From contig NZ_LT629786.1 in assembly GCF_900105675.1 (NCBI RefSeq), positions 124,001 to 188,000 of the forward strand: DNA of 64,000 nt. The letters run 5' to 3'. This document shows positions 33,364 to 42,429 of this stretch, one piece after another. Each line of letters starts with the position of its first letter. The first letter of the stretch is position 1. The stretch is from Pseudomonas synxantha. GTDB lineage: Bacteria; Pseudomonadota; Gammaproteobacteria; Pseudomonadales; Pseudomonadaceae. Under the pieces are notes generated by a model. It searched no databases, had not been told where the DNA came from, and was given only the letters and a program-made list of their open reading frames with translations. Made by a program: the position numbers and the translations under genes.

Positions 33364-33915
33364 TTACTGCTGCATTGTGTTGTGAGTGACCCGCTTGAGT
33401 TGCTCACGTGCCCGGGACAGGCGCGAGCGAACGGTGCCGATAGGTATGTCCAATACGTCGGCGGTATCCTGGTAGCTGCCATCGGTCTCCAGTGAGGCAT
33501 ATAACGTTTTGCGCATCTCGGTCGGCAAGTGATCAATAGCGCTCAGGGTATTTTCCAGGCGCCGGTTGATCTCAAACTCCCAGTCCAGGCTGTTGTTTTC
33601 TTCCTGGCCGTGCCACAGCGACTCATCGAACTCGCAATGCGCGGGCTTGGCATACAAGCGTCGAAAGTGATTGCGGATCAAGTTCTGCGCGATGCCGCAC
33701 ATCCAGGTGCTGAGCGTTGCAGTGCCACTGAAACGCTCGCGATTACGCCAGGCTTCCAAGTAGGTCAATTGTAGAAGGTCATCCGCATCTTCCGGGTTGA
33801 GCACGCGTTTGTGAATGAAGCGACGGAGTTTTTTCTGTTGGTCGTCTGTCAGGTGAAGCATGAATTGAGGCGAGCTGCCAACAAGGTGAGCTATAGCTCC
33901 AATAGGGATATTCAT
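33364..33915 (-). CDS. hrpL: ECF sigma factor of the type III secretion cluster, HrpL-like
   Basis: Predicted 183-residue ECF sigma factor, the size of P. syringae HrpL (called rspL in P. fluorescens). Region 2 includes DADDLLQLTYLEAWRNRERF and TLSTWMCGIAQNLI; region 4 has IGTVRSRLSRAREQLKRV. ATG 33915 is preceded by AAGGA. It directs RNA polymerase to hrp boxes, three of which are found in this window. A sigma-54 promoter lies 54 bases upstream, so it is the middle step of the HrpR to sigma-54 to HrpL cascade. It is divergent from the hrpJ operon. Confidence 0.88.
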   Translation of the reverse strand: MNIPIGAIAHLVGSSPQFMLHLTDDQQKKLRRFIHKRVLNPEDADDLLQLTYLEAWRNRERFSGTATLSTWMCGIAQNLIRNHFRRLYAKPAHCEFDESLWHGQEENNSLDWEFEINRRLENTLSAIDHLPTEMRKTLYASLETDGSYQDTADVLDIPIGTVRSRLSRAREQLKRVTHNTMQQ

Positions 33916-33939
33916 GATGTTTTCCTTAAGGTAGACGCT

Positions 33940-33956
33940 GTCGAAATGATTTCGAC
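33940..33956. promoter_or_regulatory. 17-bp palindrome at the 5' end of the hrpL-like transcript
   Basis: GTCGAAAT-G-ATTTCGAC, perfect 8-bp arms. It begins within a base or two of the start expected from the sigma-54 promoter, so it would be a 5'-terminal RNA hairpin or an operator overlapping the start site. Confidence 0.5.
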
Positions 33957-33968
33957 GGCTACCTCTTT

Positions 33969-33984
33969 TGCACCGCCTGTGCCA
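33969..33984 (-). promoter_or_regulatory. hrpL: sigma-54 promoter of the hrpL-like gene
   Basis: Minus strand TGGCAC-AGGCGG-TGCA has the GG at -24 and GC at -12 in the correct 10-bp spacing. Only one base departs from the core consensus. It agrees with control of hrpL by a HrpR/S-type activator. Confidence 0.85.
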
Positions 33985-34039
33985 ACGGAGAATCTGCTGC
34001 TAACCATCTGTTTTATATGAATAAATACTTTATGGTGGT

Positions 34040-34072
34040 GATGCTTTTGTGCAGCAGTTTGCAAAAGGCATC
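34040..34072. promoter_or_regulatory. imperfect dyad, candidate activator site upstream of the hrpL-like gene
   Basis: GATGCTTTTG and CAAAAGGCATC form arms around 12 bases, with TGCA repeated inside. It lies about 55-90 bp upstream of the -24 element, the usual distance for binding of a sigma-54 enhancer-binding protein. Binding by the HrpR/S-like protein is inference. Confidence 0.45.
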
Positions 34073-34121
34073 AGAGGCTCGTGCAGGTTTTTTCACGCTG
34101 TCCGGTGGGCCGGATTTCGAT

Positions 34122-34150
34122 GGAACCATCTGCGCGGGCTCTGCCACACA
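34122..34150 (+). promoter_or_regulatory. hrp box (HrpL-dependent promoter) of the hrpJ operon
   Basis: GGAACC, 16-base spacer, CCACACA: an exact match to the HrpL consensus. It lies 30 bases before the hrpJ start and supports the ATG at 34181 over the upstream frame start at 34049. Confidence 0.9.
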
Positions 34151-34180
34151 GGGATAATCTCTTCCTGTACTGGCCTGCCC

Positions 34181-35236
34181 ATGAAAGTCGAATCCACCAA
34201 CGAAGTGCCAACGCCCCCTCGATTGGAACTGAACACCGTCAGCCCGGTCGCCAAGCCTGAGCCGGGCAAAGGTATCGATGATCTTTTTCTGCAATTCAGC
34301 CAGGAGGTAGAGCCCAACAGCCGCACGTTGGACAAACGCAAAATCGGGGTGCGTGTGCCCCCGGTCCAGGCGTTCTCGCAGCTGTATGAGCAGCTGGGTC
34401 ATCCGGCCCAGGAAAGTTTTTCGGCGATTGCACGACGGGTCAGGCTGCAATTGCTGATGCAGCCCAGCGTAGATAAATTGCTGGAATCCACTGGCGGTGA
34501 CCCGGCCCGTACCTTTGTGGTACTCAAGTCGGTGTTGGAGCAGGCCGATGCTGAAGCGCGCAAATCCGAAGCCGCCCTGGCGCGGGATGCCATTGCCAAG
34601 TTGGAGATCCGCTTCAAAGGCCAGATCCAGGCAGGCTTGAATATTGCCGTGGCCTTGCAGAAGGCCGGTGGCGATCCCGAGGAGCGCCAGGCGCTACGCG
34701 CGCTCTATTACGCCAGTGTGGTGACGCGGCAATCCCTGGCGAGCATGATGCAGGCGCTGTTGGGCGTTTACGGCGACGACCGCTTTGCCCACGGGCTGAA
34801 TGTGATGTCCAGTGCCTTGACCGCCGACATCGCTGCCCATGTCTCGTCTCTGCCTACGGCAATGTTGCGCACCCTGCTGGTGGGGCTGCGTAGTTGCGGT
34901 GCATTGAGCGGAGTGTTGTGCAGCTGCCGTGACTTGACCCAGAACCTGGCGATTGAGCTGCATGCGGTAAACCTGCTGCAGCGCCTGCTGGGCTACGCCA
35001 GCACCGGCATTGCCTCAAATGAAGTGATGCGCCTGGCCGACGACATGGGGGGCAACACGTCCACGCTTGTGTCTCTGAATATGCTTTACCCACTGTTTCA
35101 AAGCTTGCCGCTGGCGCTATGGCCGGATAGCCGGTCTCGCCAAGAGGCGCTGCATAATTTCCTGTTGGTGATGGATGAGCTTGCCCGTCAAGAAGGCAAG
35201 AACCCTCGCTTTCCCGACTCGAGCATTCTGGCGTGA
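34181..35236 (+). CDS. hrpJ: type III secretion gatekeeper, HrpJ (SctW)
   Basis: Predicted 351-residue HrpJ/YopN/SepL-type protein that controls the order of substrate export. A polar, presumably secreted N-terminus is followed by helical repeats typical of the HrpJ domain (QALRALYYASVVTRQSLASM and similar). The start is set by the hrp box just upstream; the ribosome-binding site is weak. It is the first gene of the hrpJ-hrcV-hrpQ-hrcN-hrpO-hrpP-hrcQRSTU operon, and its TGA overlaps the GTG of hrcV. Confidence 0.85.
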   Translation: MKVESTNEVPTPPRLELNTVSPVAKPEPGKGIDDLFLQFSQEVEPNSRTLDKRKIGVRVPPVQAFSQLYEQLGHPAQESFSAIARRVRLQLLMQPSVDKLLESTGGDPARTFVVLKSVLEQADAEARKSEAALARDAIAKLEIRFKGQIQAGLNIAVALQKAGGDPEERQALRALYYASVVTRQSLASMMQALLGVYGDDRFAHGLNVMSSALTADIAAHVSSLPTAMLRTLLVGLRSCGALSGVLCSCRDLTQNLAIELHAVNLLQRLLGYASTGIASNEVMRLADDMGGNTSTLVSLNMLYPLFQSLPLALWPDSRSRQEALHNFLLVMDELARQEGKNPRFPDSSILA

Positions 35237-37326
35237 GCGTGCTGTCCACCATCAACGGCGTATTGCTCAAGCTGGCGCAGCGTGCCGAGGTCTTGGGCGC
35301 CGTGGTGATCATGGCGATTGTGTTCATTTTCATCGTGCCGCTGCCCACCTGGCTGGTAGATATCCTGATTGCACTGAATATCTGCATTTCCTGTCTGCTA
35401 ATCATGCTGGCGCTGTACTTGCCCGGGCCTTTGGCATTTTCTTCCTTCCCGTCGATTCTGCTGCTGACCACCATGTTTCGCCTGGCGCTGTCGATCGCCA
35501 CGACACGATTGATCCTGCTTGAACAGGACGCCGGCGATATCGTCGAGGCCTTCGGCAACTTCGTGGTCGGCGGCAACCTGGCGGTGGGTATGGTCATCTT
35601 CCTGATCCTGACCCTGGTCAACTTCCTGGTCATCACCAAGGGCTCCGAGCGGGTTGCCGAAGTGGCGGCACGCTTCAGCCTGGACGCAATGCCTGGCAAG
35701 CAGATGTCCATCGACAGTGACTTGCGTGCCGGCTTGATCGACGGCGAGCAAGCGCGCGACAAGCGTGAACAGTTGTCTCGCGAGAGCCAGTTGTTCGGTG
35801 CGATGGATGGCGCCATGAAATTCGTCAAGGGCGACGCCATCGCTGGGTTGATCATTGTGGTGGTCAACCTGCTGGGCGGGTTTTCCACGGGGATGTTCCA
35901 GCACGGATTGAGCGCTGCCGATTCAATGGCGCTGTATTCGGTACTGACCATCGGTGACGGCTTGATTGCGCAGATTCCCGCGCTGCTGATCTCCCTGACC
36001 GCCGGCATGATCATTACCCGTGTGGCACCGGACAGGCACAAGGGCGTCACGAACATGGGGGCTGAAATCGCCCGGCAGATGACCAGCGAGCCCAGGAGCT
36101 GGATGATCGCATCGGTGGCGATGCTGGTGTTTGCGATCGTGCCTGGCATGCCGACCCTGGTGTTTATCCTGATCTCGATAATGACAGGCGCCCTGGGTTA
36201 TTACCTTGACCGTCGGCGTCGTAGGCAAGCGCAGCCAGAAGCCGAAGCCGTCGAGGCCCCGCGGCCGGAAGAAAACGGCAAGGAGGACTTGCGCGGGTTC
36301 GATCCGTCCCGGCCCTACCTGTTGCAGTTTCCCTCGGCCTTGCGAGGAACGCCTGAGGTGACGGATCTCATTCATGGAATCCGTCAGGTGCGAAACTCCC
36401 TGGTTGCCAATATCGGCCTGACATTGCCGCCGTTTGAGGTCGAGATCGATGACTCACTGGCCGCCGATGAAATGCGCTTCTGCGTGCATGAAGTGCCTAT
36501 GGTCAAGGCGTCGGTGGTCCAACGAGTGGCCGTGGCTCGCGCTGCGCTTACGGTTGAGCCTGAGCATGGCATACCGGGATTGGCCGAGCGCAATGAACAG
36601 GATTGGCTCTGGCTGCCACCTGATGACCCATTGCTTGATGACTCGCAGCTGGAGCGCTTCAGTGCGACAAGCTTGATCGTCGAGCGCATGAAGCAGGCGA
36701 TGATGCTCAGCGGGCCGCAGTTCCTGGGGATCCAGGAGAGCAAGGCAATCCTCAGTTGGCTTGAACACAATCAACCTGAGTTGGTGCAGGAACTGCAACG
36801 CATCATGCCGATATCGCGCTTTTCGGCGGTGTTGCAACGCCTGGCCAGCGAAGGGGTTCCACTGCGCGCCGTGAGGCTGATTGTCGAGTCGCTGATCGAG
36901 TATGGCCAGCATGAACGCGAGCCGGAAGCGCTGGCCGACTATGCACGAATTGCCCTCAAGTCGCAGATCTTCCATCAGTACAGCGAGGCCGATGGCCTGC
37001 ATGCCTGGTTGTTATCGCCGCAAACCGAAAACATCCTGCGCGAGGCTCTGCGCCAGACCCAGACGGGCGTGTTCTTTGCACTCGACAGCGACAATAGCGC
37101 GGCGCTGGTCAACCTGCTTAACCAGGCCTTCAGTGCCCGGGCCAAAATTAAAAGCGTGATGTTGGTGGCGCAAGACTTGCGTAGCCCTTTACGGACCTTG
37201 TTGCTCGAGGAGTTCAACCATGTGCCGGTGCTGTCCTTCGCCGAGCTGGGGAGCAATTCCAAGGTGAAGGTGCTGGGGCGTTTTGATCTTAGCCAGGATG
37301 AGTTGATGCACGGGACGTTGGCATGA
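35233..37326 (+). CDS. hrcV: type III export apparatus protein HrcV (SctV)
   Basis: Predicted 697-residue inner-membrane export gate, FHIPEP family. The N-terminal half has about eight membrane helices with the FHIPEP region FPSILLLTTMFRLALSIATT; residues from about 340 on form the cytoplasmic nonamer-ring domain. Start GTG 35233 overlaps the hrpJ stop. The length is usual for HrcV (about 695). Confidence 0.93.
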   Translation: MSVLSTINGVLLKLAQRAEVLGAVVIMAIVFIFIVPLPTWLVDILIALNICISCLLIMLALYLPGPLAFSSFPSILLLTTMFRLALSIATTRLILLEQDAGDIVEAFGNFVVGGNLAVGMVIFLILTLVNFLVITKGSERVAEVAARFSLDAMPGKQMSIDSDLRAGLIDGEQARDKREQLSRESQLFGAMDGAMKFVKGDAIAGLIIVVVNLLGGFSTGMFQHGLSAADSMALYSVLTIGDGLIAQIPALLISLTAGMIITRVAPDRHKGVTNMGAEIARQMTSEPRSWMIASVAMLVFAIVPGMPTLVFILISIMTGALGYYLDRRRRRQAQPEAEAVEAPRPEENGKEDLRGFDPSRPYLLQFPSALRGTPEVTDLIHGIRQVRNSLVANIGLTLPPFEVEIDDSLAADEMRFCVHEVPMVKASVVQRVAVARAALTVEPEHGIPGLAERNEQDWLWLPPDDPLLDDSQLERFSATSLIVERMKQAMMLSGPQFLGIQESKAILSWLEHNQPELVQELQRIMPISRFSAVLQRLASEGVPLRAVRLIVESLIEYGQHEREPEALADYARIALKSQIFHQYSEADGLHAWLLSPQTENILREALRQTQTGVFFALDSDNSAALVNLLNQAFSARAKIKSVMLVAQDLRSPLRTLLLEEFNHVPVLSFAELGSNSKVKVLGRFDLSQDELMHGTLA

Positions 37327-37361
37327 ACACATCGCTACTTGAGTATGGGGGGACGCACTGA
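37323..37361 (+). CDS. 12-codon minicistron between hrcV and hrpQ
   Basis: ATG 37323 overlaps the hrcV stop, and its own TGA overlaps the hrpQ ATG (TGATG). It encodes MNTSLLEYGGTH. It may only bridge ribosomes from hrcV to hrpQ; no function for the peptide is suggested. Confidence 0.3.
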   Translation: MNTSLLEYGGTH

Positions 37362-38266
37362 TGTTCGAACTCCGGGTGTTGGACGGTTTGCATCAAGGGG
37401 CCGCGCTGCCTTTGTTTGGCGAGCAATGGAGCCTTGGCGCCCACGGGGATGCCGATCTTTTGCTGGATGATCCAGGTATCGCCGAGCATCACGCGCGCCT
37501 GCTGTTGGCCGATGGTCGGTGGTCGGTGCAGGCTGAGGCTGGGCTGTTGAAAAACAGCGATGGGCAAATGTTGGCGCAAATCAGCGATCTGGCGCTCAAC
37601 ACTGCGTTTGTCATTGGCAGTGTCAGCTTGTGTGTCAGCCCGGCTGATCAGCCTTGGCTACAAGCGTCGGCGCCCAAGCAAGACAGGCAGGTCGTGCAAC
37701 CTGAGCCCCAGACGTCGTTGCCATTGACCCTGTCGTCCATTTCGTCGACGCAGCAAAAAGGCTTGGTAAGCCTGCTTCTGTTATGCGCTGTAATCATCAT
37801 GGCGGTTGGTATTATCTTCAGTGGCGAGCGCGAGGCCCAGGCATCGTTGATGCCGGCAGTGATTCAGAAGCCCGGGCTGGATTCGCCCTCCGAGGTGCGC
37901 CAGCAACTGATTAAGATGCTCACCGAGCGCGAGCTGCTCCAGCGTGTCAGCTTGCAGATCGTCAACGACCAGATAGCCCTCAATGGTGTCGTTTCCCAGG
38001 AAGAAGTGGAACTGATCGCGCGTATGCTCGACCGTTTTGCCGAGCAGTTCGATACCGGCGTGCCGGTGATCAGCCGCGTACGGGTTCGCGACGGCAGGTT
38101 GCCGTTCAGGATCTTGCAGATTGTCGGTGGCCCGAACGGCCATGTGGTACTCGAGGAGGGAACCCGGCTGTTCGTGGGCGATGAAGTGGATGGCCTGCGC
38201 CTGGTATTGATCGACAACAGCAAAGTGGTGTTCGACGGCGAGCAACGTTATGAGGTGGGCTGGTGA
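37361..38266 (+). CDS. hrpQ: type III secretion inner-ring protein HrpQ (SctD)
   Basis: Predicted 301-residue SctD. The cytoplasmic FHA-like domain (residues 1-100, LLDDPGIAEHHARLLLADGR) is followed by one membrane helix (about 129-148, GLVSLLLLCAVIIMAVGIIF) and periplasmic ring-building motifs to the end. In the Hrp1 group this protein forms the outer inner-membrane ring with HrcJ. Its stop overlaps the hrcN GTG by four bases. Confidence 0.87.
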   Translation: MFELRVLDGLHQGAALPLFGEQWSLGAHGDADLLLDDPGIAEHHARLLLADGRWSVQAEAGLLKNSDGQMLAQISDLALNTAFVIGSVSLCVSPADQPWLQASAPKQDRQVVQPEPQTSLPLTLSSISSTQQKGLVSLLLLCAVIIMAVGIIFSGEREAQASLMPAVIQKPGLDSPSEVRQQLIKMLTERELLQRVSLQIVNDQIALNGVVSQEEVELIARMLDRFAEQFDTGVPVISRVRVRDGRLPFRILQIVGGPNGHVVLEEGTRLFVGDEVDGLRLVLIDNSKVVFDGEQRYEVGW

Positions 38267-39621
38267 GGGGGTCGTTGCAGGAGCGCCTGGAGGCTTGGCA
38301 ACTGAACCAGTCCCAGGCGCTGGGCAGCTTCGCCCCGGTCACGATGCGCGGACGCATTCAGCGCGTGAACGGCATGCTGCTGCAATGCCGATTGCCCCAG
38401 GCCCGTATCGGTGACCTGTGCCAGGTCGAGAAAACACCAGGTGACTACATGCTGGCGGAGATCATCGGGTTTGACCAGCGCGATGCAGTGCTGAGCGCCC
38501 TGGGCAATCTGGAAGGCGTGCGCGTGGGTGCCAGCGTTGAGCGGCTGGGGGTGCCACACCAGGTACGGGTCGGTGATGAGTTGCTGGGGCAGGTGCTGGA
38601 TGGTTTTGGTCGCCCGATTGCGGGTGACGGTGCCGGCGCATTCGTCGAAGCGGACGCACCTGATGCGACCCCGGTGTTGTGCGAGGCGCCCCTGCCTACG
38701 GAACGGCCGCGGATCAACCGCGCACTGGCGACGGGCGTGCGCTCGATTGATGGGCTGATGACGCTGGGGGAGGGCCAGCGTGTCGGGCTGTTTGCCGGCG
38801 CCGGTTGCGGCAAGACCACCTTGTTGGCCGAGATCGCCCGTAACGTGGAATGCGATGTGATCGTGTTCGGTCTGATTGGTGAGCGGGGCCGGGAATTGCG
38901 CGAGTTTCTCGATCACGAACTGGATGAACAGTTGCGGGCCAAGGCGGTGTTGGTGTGCGCCACCTCTGACCGTTCAAGCATGGAGCGCGCGCGCGCCGCG
39001 TTCACGGCAACCGCGCTGGCCGAGGGTTTCCGGCACAAGGGCCAGCGGGTTTTGTTGTTGATCGACTCCCTGACCCGCTTCGCCAGGGCGCAACGCGAAA
39101 TCGGCCTGGCTGCCGGTGAACCCTTGGGGCGTGGTGGTTTGCCGCCGTCGGTCTATAGCTTGTTGCCGCGGTTGGTGGAGCGCGCCGGGTTGACCCGCGA
39201 AGGTGTGATCACGGCTATTTACACGGTGCTGATCGAGCAGGACTCCATGAACGATCCCGTGGCGGATGAAGTGCGCTCTCTGCTCGATGGTCATATCGTC
39301 CTGTCACGCAAGCTGGCCGAGCGCGGTCACTACCCGGCGGTCGACGTCCTGGCCAGTCTTTCGCGGATTTTAAGCAATGTCGCTGAGCCCGCGCATATCC
39401 GTGCCGGTACGGCGTTGCGGCGCCTGCTGTCGGCTTACCAGCAGATCGAGCTGATGCTCAAGTTGGGAGAGTATCAACCCGGCAACGATGCCCTCACCGA
39501 CCTGGCAGTCGACAGTCGGCAGGCGGTAGACGGGTTTCTGCGCCAGGACTTGCGGGAACCTTCGCCGCTAGCCGTCACCATGAACCAACTGACTGAGCTG
39601 ACTGCCCATGTCCCATTCTGA
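38263..39621 (+). CDS. hrcN: type III secretion ATPase HrcN (SctN)
   Basis: Predicted 452-residue ATPase of the F1-beta/FliI group that strips chaperones and unfolds substrates. Walker A GLFAGAGCGKTTLLAEI (about residue 170), Walker B VLLLIDSLTRFARA, and the family stretch GRGGLPPSVYSLLPRLVERAG. GTG start overlapping hrpQ. HrcL/HrpE and HrpO would be its partners. Confidence 0.94.
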   Translation: MRGSLQERLEAWQLNQSQALGSFAPVTMRGRIQRVNGMLLQCRLPQARIGDLCQVEKTPGDYMLAEIIGFDQRDAVLSALGNLEGVRVGASVERLGVPHQVRVGDELLGQVLDGFGRPIAGDGAGAFVEADAPDATPVLCEAPLPTERPRINRALATGVRSIDGLMTLGEGQRVGLFAGAGCGKTTLLAEIARNVECDVIVFGLIGERGRELREFLDHELDEQLRAKAVLVCATSDRSSMERARAAFTATALAEGFRHKGQRVLLLIDSLTRFARAQREIGLAAGEPLGRGGLPPSVYSLLPRLVERAGLTREGVITAIYTVLIEQDSMNDPVADEVRSLLDGHIVLSRKLAERGHYPAVDVLASLSRILSNVAEPAHIRAGTALRRLLSAYQQIELMLKLGEYQPGNDALTDLAVDSRQAVDGFLRQDLREPSPLAVTMNQLTELTAHVPF

Positions 39622-40036
39622 AATGTTATCGGGTGAAATCGATACCTTGCGACGCCTGCGCCGACATCGTGCCGATCGTGCGGAGCGTGCGTTGCGTGAG
39701 GCAAAACGGGCTCAGCAAGCGCTGGTCGCGCACATCCGCGAAATGCAGGAGGTGCTCGAGCGGACTCGCCAGGAAGAGGCCCGGCAATGTGCGCAACTAT
39801 TGAGCGAGCACCAGGGGCAGGTGGTGACGTTCAAGGCGCTGAAGAACTGGAGTGCCAAGGAGCAGGAATTGTCGGCGGGTACGCAGCGCGAAGAACACCA
39901 ATTGCTGCGGCTGCAAGGGCGGCAGCAAGAGCAGGTGGTGCAGGTCAACCAGGCGCAAAAGCAGGTCACTTTATGCTTGCGCCAAGTAGAAAAAATTCAA
40001 GAGTTGTCTGATTTACTGCGGCAGGAGCCGATATGA
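39608..40036 (+). CDS. hrpO: type III secretion stalk protein HrpO (SctO)
   Basis: Predicted 142-residue, almost wholly coiled-coil protein (many Gln, Glu, Arg), as expected for the SctO/FliJ-like stalk that couples the ATPase to HrcV. ATG 39608 lies 14 bases inside hrcN; the stop overlaps the hrpP ATG. Identified mainly by position, size and coiled-coil content. Confidence 0.82.
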   Translation: MSHSEMLSGEIDTLRRLRRHRADRAERALREAKRAQQALVAHIREMQEVLERTRQEEARQCAQLLSEHQGQVVTFKALKNWSAKEQELSAGTQREEHQLLRLQGRQQEQVVQVNQAQKQVTLCLRQVEKIQELSDLLRQEPI

Positions 40037-40485
40037 AACAGGTTGCAGTTACGACACCTGAACGTCAGCGCCCGCGCGATGAGCGTGCACCCGAGTTCAG
40101 TGCCTTGGTGCCTTGGGAGCAACGGCGACTGTTTAGCCAGTTGTTTGACGATGATGGTCAGGGCGAGGGCGGATACGGAGCTTCTCTGAACGGAATCAAA
40201 GCGTCGGGCGATGTCGCCATGATCGAGGCGCTGACCGAGCAGTTGGCGCCGCGAATGCTCGTCGGTCCGCAGTGGCCGTTGATGGCGGTCTTTCACCTCG
40301 GACGCCTTGGGCGGATCAATGCCGATATTCGTCGAGAGCAGGGCAGTTGGAGCGTTGAGCTGGACGCGGAGCAAGACGCTTCGGCGCGCTGGCTCAGTGG
40401 GGTGCGCCAACAATGTGAGCAACGTCTGGCTGCGAGCATGGGTCAGCCCGTGAATTTGTACTTGGCCAGATCGGCGCAGGCATGA
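40033..40485 (+). CDS. hrpP: type III secretion substrate-specificity switch HrpP (SctP)
   Basis: Predicted 150-residue protein in the SctP position. SctP proteins measure pilus length and switch substrate class; their sequences are poorly conserved, and only the C-terminal half (LDAEQDASARWLSGVRQQCE) has the look of the domain. ATGA overlaps at both ends tie it to hrpO and hrcQ. Assigned by synteny. Confidence 0.75.
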   Translation: MKQVAVTTPERQRPRDERAPEFSALVPWEQRRLFSQLFDDDGQGEGGYGASLNGIKASGDVAMIEALTEQLAPRMLVGPQWPLMAVFHLGRLGRINADIRREQGSWSVELDAEQDASARWLSGVRQQCEQRLAASMGQPVNLYLARSAQA

Positions 40486-41495
40486 TGCTGCCACCTCTTA
40501 TATTTCCTACGTTCAAGGCTGATATCGCGGTTGCCCGACAGCGGTTGGGGCACGGGATGCGTATGCCGTTTGAAGTCGCCGGCTCAAGTGGCGAGTTGAA
40601 AATGGAGCCTGGTGCTGCCCCTGTGGGTATCCAGCCGCTCTGTTTCGAAACCGCCTGCGGGGTATTGGCCTTCAGCGAGCCGGGACCGCAATTGAGCTTG
40701 ATGGGTGAATGCCCGGTGACACTGGCGCAGGCCGGCAACGATCCGGATGCCTGGTTCTGGGCCTTGTTCCAGCATCATCTGAGCCCCCAGGTGCAGGCGC
40801 TGTTTGGTCATCTGCGTTTACTGCCAGGCACCCGGCCCTTGAACTTTGGCTGCCGATTCTGCGTGACGCTCGGCGCGTCCCGTGTTGCAGGCCACCTGTG
40901 GCTATCCGTCGATAGCTTTCTGGCGTTATGCCAGGCAGGGCCCTGGCGCCCCATGGCCAAGCCAATGCCGACGCAGTTTCAACTGGCGATTGACGTGACG
41001 CTGGGGCGCCTGCAGTTGCCAGTGCACCAATTGCACAGCTTGCGGGCCGGTGACGTGCTGGTGCTTGAACAGGCCTTTTTCAGCGCGTCGGGAACCGGTC
41101 ATGTACAGGTTGGCAAACGACGCCTGGTGGGCTGGATTGACGCCGAGTCCGGGCCGATGCGCCTGACCCTTACTTCTATCGAGGACATGCTTGTGGACGA
41201 GGATTTTGCAGCACAGCCCTACTCAGGGCATGAGGATGAGACGGCAGTGACGGATGTGTTCGGGCATGAGCCGTTCGATGAATTGAGCATGGCGCTCAAT
41301 GTGCGTTGCGGTACGCTGAATCTGACGCTCGGCGAATTACGCAACCTTGCACCTGGCGCGGTGTTGGGAGTCTCCGGGTACGCCCCCGGCACAGCCGGCC
41401 TCTATTACGGTGACCGCCCTCTCGGCCTGGGCCAGTTGGTTGAAGTGGATGGGCGACTGGGGCTGCAGATGTCTCGCGTGATTTTTTCTCGATGA
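40482..41495 (+). CDS. hrcQ: type III secretion C-ring protein HrcQ (SctQ), single-gene form
   Basis: Predicted 337-residue cytoplasmic sorting-platform protein. A C-terminal SPOA (FliN-like) domain covers about residues 265-335 ([20 protein letters not shown]), and an earlier SPOA-like part lies near 165-230. In P. syringae the equivalent is split into hrcQa and hrcQb; here it is one gene. An in-frame GTG at 41193 has GAGG eight bases before it and could give a ~100-residue C-terminal product like SpaO-S. Overlaps hrpP and hrcR by four bases each. Confidence 0.87.
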   Translation: MMLPPLIFPTFKADIAVARQRLGHGMRMPFEVAGSSGELKMEPGAAPVGIQPLCFETACGVLAFSEPGPQLSLMGECPVTLAQAGNDPDAWFWALFQHHLSPQVQALFGHLRLLPGTRPLNFGCRFCVTLGASRVAGHLWLSVDSFLALCQAGPWRPMAKPMPTQFQLAIDVTLGRLQLPVHQLHSLRAGDVLVLEQAFFSASGTGHVQVGKRRLVGWIDAESGPMRLTLTSIEDMLVDEDFAAQPYSGHEDETAVTDVFGHEPFDELSMALNVRCGTLNLTLGELRNLAPGAVLGVSGYAPGTAGLYYGDRPLGLGQLVEVDGRLGLQMSRVIFSR

Positions 41496-42148
41496 GTAGT
41501 TTCCAGGGAATAGATCCGGTCGTCCTGGCAATATTTCTCGGGGCGCTGTCGTTGATGCCCATGCTGTTGGTCGTCTGCACCGCGTTTCTGAAGATCGTGA
41601 TTGTGTTAATGATCACCCGCAATGCCATCGGTGTGCAGCAGGTGCCTCCAGGGATGGCGATCAACGGCATTGCGCTGGCGGCGACCCTGTTCATCATGGC
41701 GCCTGTCGGTTACGAGATGGCCGAGATCGTCAAGGTGTCCCCCCTGGACCTGACCAGCGTGGGCGCACTCCAGCAGACGGGAATGGAAGCGATCAAACCA
41801 TTGCGCACCTTCATGCTGCGCAACAGTGCCCCGGATATTCTGACCCACCTGCTGGAGAACTCCGAGCGCATGTGGCCGGCGCAGATGGCGCAGGAAGTCC
41901 AGCGTGAGGACCTGATCCTGCTGGTTCCAGCCTTTGTACTATCGCAGTTGCAGGCGGGGTTCGAAATTGGCTTCCTGATCTATATCCCTTTTATCGTGAT
42001 TGACCTGATCGTCTCCAATCTCCTGCTCGCGCTGGGTATGCAAATGGTTTCGCCCATGACTATTTCCCTGCCGCTCAAATTGCTCTTGTTCGTGATGGTA
42101 TCCGGGTGGTCGCGATTGCTCGACAGCCTGTTCCTTTCCTATCTCTGA
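41492..42148 (+). CDS. hrcR: type III export apparatus protein HrcR (SctR)
   Basis: Predicted 218-residue inner-membrane protein of the SctR/FliP family, part of the export-gate core. Conserved stretches are [23 protein letters not shown] and the C-terminal [21 protein letters not shown]. Four hydrophobic segments. Overlaps hrcQ; hrcS begins 8 bp after. Confidence 0.94.
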   Translation: MSSFQGIDPVVLAIFLGALSLMPMLLVVCTAFLKIVIVLMITRNAIGVQQVPPGMAINGIALAATLFIMAPVGYEMAEIVKVSPLDLTSVGALQQTGMEAIKPLRTFMLRNSAPDILTHLLENSERMWPAQMAQEVQREDLILLVPAFVLSQLQAGFEIGFLIYIPFIVIDLIVSNLLLALGMQMVSPMTISLPLKLLLFVMVSGWSRLLDSLFLSYL

Positions 42149-42155
42149 GTGGCTT

Positions 42156-42419
42156 ATGGAACCGATCGTACTGTTCAAGCAGGGCATGCTGCTGGTGGTT
42201 ATGTTGACGGCGCCGCCGCTGATTGTGGCGGTGGTGGTGGGGGTCCTTACGTCCCTTGTGCAAGCGCTGATGCAAGTGCAGGACCAGACACTGCCTTTCG
42301 GTATCAAGCTGGTGGCGGTGGGTATCACCTTGATCATGACCGGTCGCTGGATCGGTGTGGAGCTGGTCCAGCTCATGAACGTGACCTTCGACATGATCGG
42401 TCGTTCGGCCCTGCACTGA
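42156..42419 (+). CDS. hrcS: type III export apparatus protein HrcS (SctS)
   Basis: Predicted 87-residue two-helix membrane protein of the SctS/FliQ family, with LTAPPLIVAVVVGVLTSLVQ and MQVQDQTLPFGIKLV. Length and position between hrcR and hrcT fit. Confidence 0.93.
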   Translation: MEPIVLFKQGMLLVVMLTAPPLIVAVVVGVLTSLVQALMQVQDQTLPFGIKLVAVGITLIMTGRWIGVELVQLMNVTFDMIGRSALH

Positions 42420-42429
42420 GGTCTCGCCT

